Made by a program: the position numbers and the translations under genes | Assembly (NCBI GenBank): GCA_964036195.1 | Contig: OZ038453.1 | Coordinates: 9,749,469-9,813,468 of the forward strand | Direction of reading: 5' to 3' | DNA: 64,000 nt | Source: Sphaerolaimus hirsutus | Lineage: Eukaryota; Nematoda; Chromadorea; Monhysterida; Sphaerolaimidae | Part shown: positions 1-11,700 of the stretch, in pieces | Numbering within the stretch: position 1 is the stretch's first letter | How the letters are laid out: the number at the start of each line of letters is the position of its first letter | Notes under the pieces: generated by a model | Database searches by the model: none | The model's input: the letters and a program-made list of their open reading frames with translations, nothing else | What the model was told of the DNA's origin: nothing

Positions 1-175
1 AGGTAGCTAACAATGGCTAAAAATAGGTATATAAACATGTGTATAGGCGAAAGCCGCGATTTTGAAGGTGAAAAACTATAAAATGGTATGAAAATACACG
101 ATTTTGAGCAAAAATTGGGCCAAAATTTCTCAAAACTCACTCCAGATAGGTAGGTAGCTGAGCAATTGGGGGGGG
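1..175. repeat. CTATC-type inverted-repeat element, right part
   Basis: The stretch carries the hallmark words of a family seen repeatedly in the window: an aaaaataggtat block, a gattttgagcaaaaattggg block and a ctccagataggtaggtagctgagc end, followed by a G-run. The same order occurs at about 14.4-14.7, 15.1-15.35, 20.8-21.15 and 46.8-47.15 kb. No coding capacity. The left end lies outside the window. Confidence 0.6.
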
Positions 176-261
176 GGGAGCTCAGGGGGCAGTAGCCAAA
201 AATTTGGGCAGCCCCCCAGGAGACCCCTGACAACATAGCCCATGTACAGTGGTGTTGTAGG

Positions 262-449
262 TAGGGTTCAAACGGGATCCCGATCCCGATCCCGTGACCC
301 CAATCCCGGCCAATCCCGATCCCGATCCCGAAATCTCAAAAAAACAATCCCAATCCCGATCCCGATCCCGAAACCCCAATCCAGATCCCGAAATCTCAAA
401 AAGTGAATCCCGATCCCGATCCCGAAAAGTCAATCCCGTTTGAACCCTA
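262..449. mobile_element. Non-autonomous hAT-like element with CGGGAT array
   Basis: The ends are TAGGGTTCAAACGGGA and its inverted complement. The 8 bases before (254-261) and after (450-457) are identical, GTTGTAGG, an exact 8-bp target duplication as made by hAT transposases. The interior is only repeats of the hexamer CGGGAT broken by short T-runs, so the long RDRD/GSGS-type open frames across it are not genes. A second copy lies at 13595-14214. Confidence 0.85.
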
Positions 450-601
450 GTTGTAGGTTTGAACCCCTGTGGGGGTGCAAATAAATAGCTAGGTACATGG
501 TAAATATGGTCCAAACGGGACCAGTTTTTCGGACCAGGACCAGAAATTTTCTCAGTCGGGACCGGGAAATCGGGACTAGGGCTGGCATAAGGACATCACA
601 T

Positions 602-936
602 CATGGGCCAGTCCCGCAAGTGGACAAGTGCTTTACTCTTGACTCTACCCTTCACTTTGTTCATGACTTTTCACATTACTCTTGACTTTGCCACTTGCGA
701 AACCGGCACCAGGGGGCAGTCCCAAAGTGTCCAAGTATCAGTCTCAAGTCCAAGTCAAAGTATCCAAATCTCATGTTCAACATAAGATTTGGATAGACCA
801 CTGACACTTTGGGAATGCACCCTGGTGCTAGTTTCGCAAGTAGCATGAAGAGTAAAAGAGTAAAGTAAAAAGTTAAGAACAAAGTGAAGGGTAAAGTCAA
901 GAGTAAAGTACTTGTCCACTTGCGGGACTGGCGCCA
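602..936. repeat. Foldback element with GCCAGTCCCGC ends, second element nested in it
   Basis: The ends GGCCAGTCCCGCAAGTGG and its complement are inverted, and the arms (ctttactcttgac / gtcaagagtaaag) pair over most of the length. A second inverted pair (GGGGCAGTCCCAAAGTGTCC about 705-725 and its complement about 805-825) sits inside. The GCCAGTCCC ends resemble those of the CWG-targeting family described at 35234, but the interior differs. No coding capacity seen. Confidence 0.65.
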
Positions 937-939
937 TAT

Positions 940-1870
940 TAGCACAGGACAATAAATGGGGGAGTTATTTATCCCGGCCACATGTGGTCAACCCCCCAAG
1001 GAAGCCACAGATAGCATCCAAATTTCAGCACCCGTTTTTAGCTATTTTCCCCTTTTTAGCAATTTTTTCCTAATTTAAGACTATATATTGAACCACAGCG
1101 AACCAGCTTCCACTACCCACCTTCTTTCAGCCAGAAAATGTTTCAGATATCTATGCCCCAGAATATAGATTAACCATTCATTTATTTATCCATTCGCGTT
1201 GTTTTACAAAATGTTTGAAAAAAGGAATGTCAACCTCCTTTGCAAGGAAATCATTATTATCATTCTGTTAATCATTATTTTTATTATATTAACAATCCAC
1301 ATAGCGGAGATAGTGAGGTCAGATGGGAATGCTCATTCCGAGAAAATGCATAACAACGGGACTAAAATACATTTAAAAATAAATGGCACAAGTAGTCAGA
1401 AATAGTATGAATTCAAATGAAATGTCATTTGAACTTCTAAAAGAGAGAGCTTGGGGGTAGAGAGAGAGGTCAAGCCTTCTAAAAGTCGATAACACCAAAA
1501 GTCGATTTCGGGAAAATGGCATTTTCATTTCTACATAATTGTCTGCCAGTGATGCGTGTAAATACAATAGGCGCACTCGCTGACTTTCATGAAGTTCCAA
1601 ATGTTGATCATGATGTGTCAAATTTTAAGCTTCAGCTCTCAACATAAATGAGAGCAGAGGTCATCCCATAAAATGCACTTGAATAAGAACAAAAAGCACC
1701 CAGAAACAGTCCAGTACACTTAGGTATCTACTTCTTGTCTGTGACAAAATTTTTGTTCCGAGCACCGATAAATTTGCCTTAATTCATATGAGAATATGCA
1801 CTTATCGACTTTTAGCAGTCAGCATCCCATAAGGACGTAGCACATTTCTTTAGGAATTATCGACTTCTCA
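940..1870. other. No gene recognised
   Basis: AT-rich sequence downstream of the photolyase gene with scattered short open frames and no recognisable domain. An isoleucine-rich frame at 1199-1405 reflects an ATT/ATC-rich tract. No inverted-repeat ends found. Confidence 0.5.
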
Positions 1871-1871
1871 C

Positions 1872-2545
1872 AGGTAGGTTTCAAATGATATATCGTATTG
1901 AATATCGGATATCAAACATTTTTTTAATATCAATATCGAAAATTTTGAAAAAATATTGAATACCGATATCGAATATCGACCATTTTTTCAATATATCGAA
2001 CCTGTTTGGTCCCTTACTAAAGTTATGTTTTTCATTTTGAGATATTTGTGATTGATCTGATTTATACTGTCAAGTAGTAAGTACAATATTTATACTGTCA
2101 TTTTTGTTGGAGTGCTAAATTTGAAGCCTGAAAATGCTGATATGCTATTTTTTGCAACATGCATAGAGCAATTTGGTTATAAGTATGAACTGTAATATCT
2201 ACAAATTGTTGTTTCCTGATACACTTTGATTCATCGTGTTTTTCTTCCATTTTTGACTTTTGACTGATGTAAACCTTTTTAAAATCACTTGTACCATTCA
2301 CATTTCAGTAAGAGATGATTAACCATGCGTGCAACCAAATGAAAATACAATATTCCGCTTGAAATATGCCTTGCTATACTAAACGCAAATTGCAATATCG
2401 AATATCGAAAATAACGAGTATCGACCATTTTTCAATATCAGATATCGATATCGAGGTTCCATATCGTATCGAAGATCGAGTTTCAGGAAAAAATATCGAA
2501 TATCGATATCGTTCGTTTGTTTGTCATATCGTTCGAACCCTATTC
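1872..2545. repeat. Element with ATCGATATCG-rich ends
   Basis: Both ends are dense in the words atatcgaatatcgatatcg (1885-2000 and 2390-2540) and are bounded by an imperfect inverted pair, GGTTTCAAATGATATATCG on the left and CATATCGTTCGAACCCT on the right. The layout is the same as the other hAT-like elements here: a self-similar word repeated inward from the ends. The target duplication was not resolved. About 390 bp of non-repetitive AT-rich DNA lies in the middle. Confidence 0.5.
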
Positions 2546-2777
2546 ACATGGGTTTTTTTGTAGTGTTCCGAATTGTTCTGGGAGTCAAAATAGAGGTAGG
2601 TGTCGTGAAACAGATTTGGAAAATAATGGACAATATGTGGGACAAATTCTATGACATTTCATCGCTTAACTCAATTTTCGAAATTTAGGAGTTATCGACT
2701 TTTTGAAGTGGACGCCTCATTCGTTCAAGGACTTACAAGGAAGTAAAAATGAAACCCCAGTGCAAAAAATACACGAT

Positions 2778-5700
2778 TCATGACTTCTTTACCCGCTTTT
2801 TCACCCCACTCCCGGTGGCATCTGCACAATCGTCTCCCAGAAAATGTTTTCCGATCCCAACTTTTCTGCCAGCCAAGCCGTAGCATTTCGCAACGTATCG
2901 TTCCATGTGATTTTTGAACTTGCGCTTCAAACCCTCGTCGTTCATGTAGCGCAGCTTGCCAAATATTTGCCGTTCCTAAATCACGAAAGAACGGTTTTGT
3001 TTTCGAGGAACATTCATTTTGAAGAGCACCAGCTCTGGGCCAATATGGGTATACAAGTATTTATATAATATTTATTTCTGGTCATTTATACCATGGCGCT
3101 GGCGCCATTTGTAGGGGTCACGCAATGGCGGGATTGGCGTCGGCATTGACATCAACGTCTACAATACAGACACTTATTGATACCCAAATACAGGGACGTA
3201 CGCAGGATTTTTGAGCGGGGGGGGGGCGGGCTGTATACGGAGCCCGGCGAACGGGGGCGACGGCGCCCCCCCCCCAAATGTGGCCCTATAGTAAAGGAAT
3301 GGAGCCATGGCGCTGGCGCCATTTGTAGGCGCAAGCCAGGGCCGTATCCAGGGGGGGGGGGCGGGGGGGCTGCAGCCCCCCCCCTTCCCGGGGCGAGACC
3401 AGAAAGTGGCCGGAAAAATGACTTTTTCAGCGCTACCGTAAAAAATTTTGCGCGCAAGCGCGCATTCTTCACAAGAAATAAGGTATTATCATCAGATTTG
3501 CTCCAACTGGCTGCAAATCGTTAAAAATACACTCAATGTTGTGCTTTTTGCTGTTTTGTATGTATATTTACATACATATACAGCATTCCATGGCGCTGGC
3601 GCCAACGCCAATGGTGCCATGGCGAGGCGCCTACTAATGGCGCCAGCGCCATTCCGCCACTATGTACCTAAAATTTTAGGGGGGGGGCTGAGCCCCCCCC
3701 CCCCTCGCCGGCCTCCGTAAACAAGCAGCCCCCCGCTCAAAAATCCTGGATACGTCCCTGGCGCAAGCGCCATGGCCGTATTGGCGGTGGCACTGGCGCC
3801 AGCGTCTAACATATAGGTATCTATTTATACCTATAGTACACTACCGTGCAGAATAGTTGAGACTTTTCACACATAAAGAAACAGTAGGCTGGGGATCCAT
3901 GGCACTTTTATGCTTCCCAATTTCTTGTCCCTTGCCCAATTTTGATGCTGTTTGAGTATGTTGGGGTTTGATGCTGGGGCTACAATGAAAAAATTTTATT
4001 TGCTCAAATAAACCCCCAGGCCCAAGATAAGGGGGGTCTATAAAAGATGGTCAATAAATATACAAAAAATGGGCAATCTGGATGAGTTTCTTTGAAGCTT
4101 AATAACTCAACCATTTCTGGGCTGATTTGAATCATTCAACGCTTCAAATGATCGGGACAACCTGCAGATTCTTTTTTTGTGGTCGGTTTAGTGATGTCTA
4201 AATTCGGTATGTCAATTTGACCCAGTTTTTGAACATGAAAAAATAATTTTTTTGAACATGCTATCATATACTTTAGACAACGAGGATTCATTTAAAACAG
4301 AAATCAGTTCAATATCTCTTTCCGATCAAAAGTTATGGCACTTTGAAGTTTTCAATGGTGTCTATATATTTTATGCTTTTTTTACTGGGGTTTGCAGCAT
4401 GAAAATTTTGTTATTGAACAGTCTATAACATACTTTAGACAGAGAGGATTAATATGAAAAAAACGTTTTTTTCAATATCTCTTTCCAATCAAAAGTTATA
4501 GCACTTACAAACTTCCATCTTCATTCCATCCAAAATAATTGCACATTACTCATTCACAGTTGGGCCAACTTTTCTCCCTAATAGAGCAAGGCCAAAACCT
4601 CAAATTTACACACCAAATAGCCCCACCCCAGTAGTATTCCTACCAGGGCCGTATCCAGGGGGGGGGGGGCGGGGGGGGGGGCTGCAGCCCCCCCCCTCCC
4701 GGGGTGAGACCAAAAAGTGACCGGAAAATGTGACTTTTTCAACGTCAGCGTTAAAAATTTTGCGCGCAAACGCGCATTCTTCACCAGACATAAGGTATTA
4801 TCATTGGATTTGCTCTATGTGGCCACAAATCATTATAAATACACTCAATGTTGTGTTTTTTGCTGTTTTGTATGTATATTTACATACATATACAGCATTC
4901 CTAGGCGCTGACGCCAACGCCAATGGCGCCATGGCGTGGCACCTACTAATGGCGCCAGTGCCACGGCGCCATTCCGCCACTATGTAGCTAGAATTTTAGG
5001 GGGGGGGCTGAGCCCCCCCCCCCTCGCCGACCTCCGTAAACAAGCAGCCCCCCCCCCCCGCTCAAAAATCCTGGATACGTCCCTGATTCCTACCCCCATT
5101 TCAGAGTTGCTGGCAATGGATGCAAAACTGCAGCAAAAATTAATAAATGCCACATTTCCATATATGCATCGCCATATGCTGTTCATGCTTAGAATGTTTC
5201 TTGCTGCACACAGAGCTCAGCGATGCAGGCAAGCAGTTGCCATGGTGAAAATTTTGTTAAAAAAATGAACATAGGAGGTGGATATAGACTTTGTGGATAC
5301 TGGGTGGCTCCTGCCCAAAACGAGAAAAGTCTCAACTATTCTGAAACATGAACAAACTGAGTTAATATGTTTGTACACTAGGAATATACGCAGATTTGAA
5401 CTTGAGGGGCGGTCATCCTGGGCATGTGTAGTCGACCCCCCAGGGTACCCATGTATAGTATGATGTGTTTTGCATATCAACCATTTCGAAATTCTGGCAA
5501 CATTAATCATGCAGCGCAAAAAGTCTCAACTATTCTGCACGGTAGTGTCCTAGGACCATGTTGGGCGGTTTTGTAATGCTGTTTAGAGTCCTGAAAATAC
5601 AGATTGAACAGTGGGGTGGGGATTTGCGCGCTTGTGCACAAATTTTTGTTGAAGTCCTGGCAAATTTTTATGTTCTGCCCGGGAACGGGAGGGGGGTGCG

Positions 5701-8700
5701 TCCTTGCCCAAATATATGGTACTCCTAGGAGCCATATAGACAACATATATAAAGACAATACCCATATTCTGCTGTGGGGAAATGCGCGCGGTGTTCAAAA
5801 CGGGTCGAGCCTATTACCCATGTAAACCCACTTCGCATGAAGACCCATAGTGCAGGCAGGCCCTTATAGACACATTATACCCACAGGGGTAAGAAAGGGG
5901 GGCGGGTAACCCCACCCCAAACCGCCCAGCTATCTATCTATCCCTGGGCCAATTTTTTTTGGCTACTTTCCCCTGAACACCCCCCCCCCACAAATTGTCT
6001 AGCTATCTAGAGTGCTTTTGAGTAATCTTACCAAAATTTTCACCCAAAATCGCTAATTTTCATACTTCTTACAGATTTTCACCTTCAAAATCACTAGGTC
6101 ATGTGGTTTATTGCCATTTTCACCATGCCGGGTATAATAAAATGTGTTTCGGGTCAACATGCGGGATGGGTTTACATGCAAATACTGCAGGCCCGACGTT
6201 AACGAAACAATAAACACTCCGACGTTAACGAAACACCCTAAAAAGTCCGTGTCAACTCCAGTGACAACGTGCCAGCAAATAAAGACAAACCACAAACCAC
6301 AAACAGAAACCAGATACAAAAAACCCACCTGCCAGCCCTGATCATGTTTCCCAAAGCACCACGCGACCCCCGCGTAGCCATTCGGGTCCCGCCCATCTAA
6401 CTCGTACTTGTCGTTCAGCTGCAACAACGTGTCGTACGCGTTTGAGTGAGTGTCGCTCCATTCGATCACCTGCGGGGGGGTTGGGGGTTGGATTTATAGG
6501 TTTTTGCGATTTTCATCGAGAAGCAAGGTTGATTTGATAGTGCAGCGGCGGGAACTACTTTGAGATCAGCCAGCAAAAATTTCTACGAAAAACATCGCAG
6601 AAACAAGTGTGATGCTTTAATTAATTTTCTTGTGATTTAGTTGACACGAATTTGCACTGTCAACTAGTACGTGTAGGCCAAAACCCCACCTTTTTGCCCC
6701 AATACATGCGCATGTATCCATGCATGACGCCAGTGTGCACCATCTCTAACTGGGCAGCGTTCCAATACTTGTCGTGGGTGCGCCCCTGTTCCAACTGCTC
6801 CGTGCTGTACACGTACGGCCGCTTGTCGTCCGCGTGCACGCGCATAGTTTCTTTGGCCCAGTCGGGAACGCAGTCGATCTGTGGGGTTTTGTTTGTTGTT
6901 GTTGTTGTTTTTCTGGGAGGGGGCCCATGGGGTAACGGTACGGAAAATGTTCGCAATTTGAATGTAATAATTTCGTACAGTAAAACCCACCAAAAACAAC
7001 AAACAGATTTTTTTACTTCATAAATACAACTTACAGAATCATAGTTATCATTGTAGTAAACAAAATTAACGGCAAGTTCGCGCCGCACCAGCAGTTCCTC
7101 GATGAAAGAATCTGAAAAAAAAAACAGAAAATGCTTTTATTGAAGACAATAAAAACAATCCGTGTATACTCGTCCACTTAGTATGGAAACCTACCATAAC
7201 CCATCTGAATAACGAACCAAAAATTATCGCTTTTCATCATAACATTTCGTTTTTACTATGGAATAATTAATTTAGAAATTGATCACGAGATTTTTTCATC
7301 AAATTATGGTAGGATAATGCACATACTCTGCGGTCTACCGAGTATATGACAAACTATCCAGGGGCAAAAGATGACCTAAAAATAATGAGTTCAAAATTGA
7401 TTTTTGACAGAAATCATCACATCTCTGGTTTTTCCAGTGGCTCCACTAGGGTGTCAAAAAAATTTTTTTACGGAAAACGGAAAGGTAAAAAAAAAATTTC
7501 TGCCGGAAAACGGAAAACGGAAAGGTAAAAAAATTTCACTCAGCGGAAAACGGAAAACGGAAAGGTAAAAAAAAATTGTCAGCCGGAAAACGGAAAACGG
7601 AAAAATGAAATGCCGGAAAACGGAAAACGGAAAGCAAAATTTTCACGGAAACGGAAAAAAATAAAGTGAAATTAGCACGGTAATAGACAAATTTCAGAAG
7701 GAAAACCTGCATGCAGGTTTGCCTGTTTGGCTTTGATTGTGGTAGCTGTACATTCTGCAACTATGGATCATGCCTGTAACTTCACTTGTAGTTCAAGCTT
7801 AACTGAACCAACAAAAAATCATCAAAAAGTAGCCATAGTGGCCATAGGAAAGGAAACACTATGACAATTTCACAGTCTAGAAGCAGTGGGAATCACTGAT
7901 GACCCCTATGCAATTGATGACAACATTGCAGAGGAGATGATAATAAATAGCATAAAATTCAACAACAACAACAAACAATACTGTATTGACTGGCCGTATA
8001 AAGAGAGTATCAGTGACCTGCACACGGGAAAAGGAGAAGCCTTGGTGCAGTTTAAATCACTGATAAGAAGATTCAACAAAGATCCAAACTTATTCGAACA
8101 ATACCAGAAAGTTTTGGATGACCAACTAGAAAAGGGAATAATTGAGATCTGTGATGACAAAACAGACAACAAGGGGATTCATTACCTGCCACACCAGCCA
8201 GTAATCATACCGGGCAAATCAACATCATGCAGAATTGTGTACAATGGGTCGTCAGGTAAGCCCAGTTTCAACGAGTGCCTTTTTAGAGGACCAATTACAA
8301 CACCATTAGCACTGGGCCTACTCCTGAGGTTCAGGGCAGGCAATCTAGCATTCATTGCTGATATTGAAAAGGCATTTTTGCAAATAGGATTGCATGACCA
8401 AGCTAGAGACTACACACGATTTTTCTGGCTGAAAGATGCCTCAAAACCAGTAACTGAAAATAACTTAATAGTACTTCTTTTTAAACGTGTACTGTTTGGA
8501 CTTCAAGTCTGTTTGGACTTGGAGCAGTCATAAAATACCATTTAAATGTGACAATAAACAACATGAATGAATATGAAGAAAATGAAGGGGAACAAAACCA
8601 GTTGGCAATGATAATAAACAGCATTTACATTGATAAAAATGAAATTTATAAATGTTCATATAACCTGTTCATAAGAACCTGGAATTGTGACGTCTGCACC

Positions 8701-11700
8701 CTCCTGAACAAACACAAAATTCGAGACTGCAAAAAGTACAAATTAATAAACTCGTGGCCAACTCGAGAGCCCAGAAAAAAGACAATACGTAACCCCTACG
8801 GTCAACATATAAATGCAGTCTACCCCAGTTTCGTTCCTACTGCCAAACTGGGGCAGCTCAGACCTACGTCGCTTTTCACCGGAACTCATCAGTGGGCAAG
8901 TGAACAAGCGCTTACTTACCCCTACCGGAGAACCCCCCTGCCCTACTTGTAAAGGTAAACCAACTGTTTTGTCTTTTCCGGTGCTTGTCCGGCTCTGGCG
9001 CCCTTTCTCCTTAGTTTTGTAGTCACGGCCACGGTCACGGTCACGGGTCCGGTCTCGGCTGACGCTGCGCGCACGCGTACGAGATTTGTGTCTGCCGCTC
9101 ATGACGAAAATCAGCACCAATGAAATGTTCGAATTCTGCAAATTTGGATGAATTTAGCTAGAAGAATTTCATCGAATGTGACACGTGACACCAAATCATC
9201 GAAAATGAAAATTCTTTTTATGAAAATAAATCTGAAAAAGCGAAAATATTCAAAAATATTCAAAACGGCGCCATAATAATGGGCCTGAGGCCAAATTCCT
9301 TGATAAACAGGGTCTTTTTTGTAAAAAGTTAAAAAAAACAAAAATAAACGCCAGCTGTAAAACCTGCGGGGTAACAAAGAAACACAAGTGAGTCAAAAAA
9401 CTGTTGCATGGCAACAACAAACTAAGCATCTATTATTAAATTTCTGATTTCCGTGAGAAGCGAAATGTCCAAATCCTTCTGAAGAGACCACAATAAATTT
9501 CTATATTTAGTACAACACCTGACAGCTGTCTCAAAAAGAACTGAAATCGGGTAGCCGTTTCTTTTGTGTCCCAAAATGATTGGACTTATCCCTCTACAAA
9601 ATAAGCTCCAGCTAGAACTGAGTCTCAAAGCTCTCAACCAATGTCCAAAAAAGGAGCTTCGCTTCACCTGTTCAGAGTGACCTGTGGTGTAGTGTGTAGC
9701 ATTTATACATTGGAACTGGAAATCCAATCTCTTATCATACAATTGCCATGTGATATTGTCAAAATCCACGGTCACGTCCAGGAAATCTGTGTCTGTGGAA
9801 GTGCGGTGGGTGCAATTTATGGGTAAATTAATTGGATAAATATTTTTTATAATTTCTACGGGATTCACATTTTTACCTGTTTCATAACAAATGAGCAAAT
9901 CGTCTATATACCTGAAACATTTAAGCATGTGGCGGCTAGTATGGGGGTTAGTGATAGCCCATTCCAATTCTCGGTGCATGAGACTCGCGCATGCCAAGCT
10001 AGGGGCCGAACTACAACCCATTGGAAGACCGGAAATTTGATGGAAAAGCTGATTAGCAAAAATCAGATAAGAGTTGCTCAAAACTGTATAAACCAGGTGG
10101 TCTACATCATCTGCATCAAAGCCCATAGTAGTAGTCTCGAAACTATCTTCATACCAAACTTTGCTCCAACCCAAAACCACATATTTTTTCCGAGAGTTAT
10201 TTAGACACCTTCTTGTCAATTTGCGAATGTCATGCATAATCTCTCTGTGGTCCATATTTGGGTAGAGTGCTAAAATCTCCGCAATAGCAAGAAGCATTCT
10301 TACTTTCAATTCTTAGGCTATTGCAGAATTCTACTATATCCATTGCTGAGTCACATGGCCAGTATGCTGAGAAGGATGTGAGTCCGGTGCCTGAAAAACT
10401 CAAACAATATCTTTGCATATGTTCCTTAAAATGTCTCAAAATTCTATGTAGTAAAATAGCTATCTTTTTAATAGGCGCTTTACTCCCTCCGCTAATGAAC
10501 CGGAACTTTACCGGATCTTTATGCATTTTAGGGATAGGAAACAATCTGGGGATTTCTTGCCATTTTGTGTTCAGTTTTATCCCCAGATTTCGTAAAATGT
10601 TATTTTGCCCATTTATAATGTCATGTTCACTACCTGAAATCGGAAAATAAGTCGGGTTCCCTTTAAAAACTAAATTATTATCAACCAACGTCACACCAAG
10701 TTCCTTACACATTTGCAAGGCTGCAAATTTCTTGCAAAAAATAATCATATTACTGGTTGCTTTATCAGCTGGCGCAATCACAAACTTTTCTTGAAGAATT
10801 TTGGCTTTACTAATAATATCATTTTTTGACATGTGACTGTTTTCGATAAAGCACCAGTTTTTACAACGCTTCACAATATATTGATGCATCAACTCACACA
10901 TTGGCGCTCTATCCCCTCTATGCATCTTGTCAATAATTCGTTCAACAAGGTCTTTGAGTAAAATGGTGCAGGAGTCAACCAAAAAGTTCTCTGCATGTCG
11001 ATATTTCGACCCTGCACGCAGGATCGATTCTAAATCCGTGTCACCTGCGGCTGCGAGATTACCAGTTATCACATGATTATGAAAAGTGTCTTTATAGAGC
11101 AAATTTTCACAGTCACAGGGTCTATTTAAAATTTCTATCAAATCAGCACCAGAACAATTTTTAAACACCTTATTGTGATTGCAAAGGTAGTGCGACAGGG
11201 GTCTATCGTAGGAGTAACTAAGCACAAATTTGTTGTCTTTGAGCCAGTTTGGAGCAATAAAATCACAGAATTTTTTGCTGTTTAAAAGTTTCGAAGGACG
11301 GATTGTGTCCATTATTGGACCTGGGAAGAAACAGTTGACGAAAAACTTTTTCCGGCTGTCAGTTTTCATGTCGCTAGGGGGTTTAAGCTTACTGGTTAAA
11401 AAACCTACAACTGCCATGGCTACTGCTGTAGAGAAATCACAGAGACTTCGATGCACTTTAGAAATATGAAGCTGTAAGTCTGAGAGTTCTTTTTTAGTGC
11501 ATCTTCTAAGTACAGAAAGCATCCGCCCAAAACTATCAGTGTCTACCTGTCCATTGAGTAACTCGGTCAAGATTTCTTCATGGTTTCTGTAGCTTCGTCG
11601 ACGTCGTTTCACTCGCAGGCGATCCATGTGTGTCCGTGGAAGCAGTCTGGCAAAATATGGGCAGTTTGCAAATTTTGGTAATTTATGTTTTTCAATATTA

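Larger units (their letters stand above)
3836..5550. mobile_element. Non-autonomous Tc1/mariner-like element
   Basis: Inverted ends ACTACCGTGCAGAATAGTTGAGAC (3841 on) and GTCTCAACTATTCTGCACGGTAGT (to about 5547) lie just inside TA dinucleotides at 3834-3835 and 5551-5552, as expected for Tc1/mariner insertion. An internal copy of the end word lies near 5325. No transposase frame remains. A hAT-like element (4644-5085) is nested inside, so this insertion is older. It lies in the last photolyase intron. Confidence 0.65.

Noticed and set aside
182-514. Long RDRDRD / GSGSGS open frames here and at 13600-14300
   Set aside because: They are translations of a CGGGAT tandem array in several frames on both strands, inside a hAT-like element.
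1199-1405. Hydrophobic small protein near 1.2 kb
   Set aside because: An isoleucine-only stretch from an ATT/ATC tract, with no conserved context.
3152-3524. Glycine/proline-rich frames near 3.2-3.7, 4.6-5.2, 22 and 45.2 kb
   Set aside because: They are products of poly-G and poly-C runs in the CAGGGCCGTATCC elements, open on both strands and not conserved as protein between copies.
9641-10204. Plus-strand frames at 9.6-10.6 kb
   Set aside because: They are antisense shadows of the Penelope-like RT.
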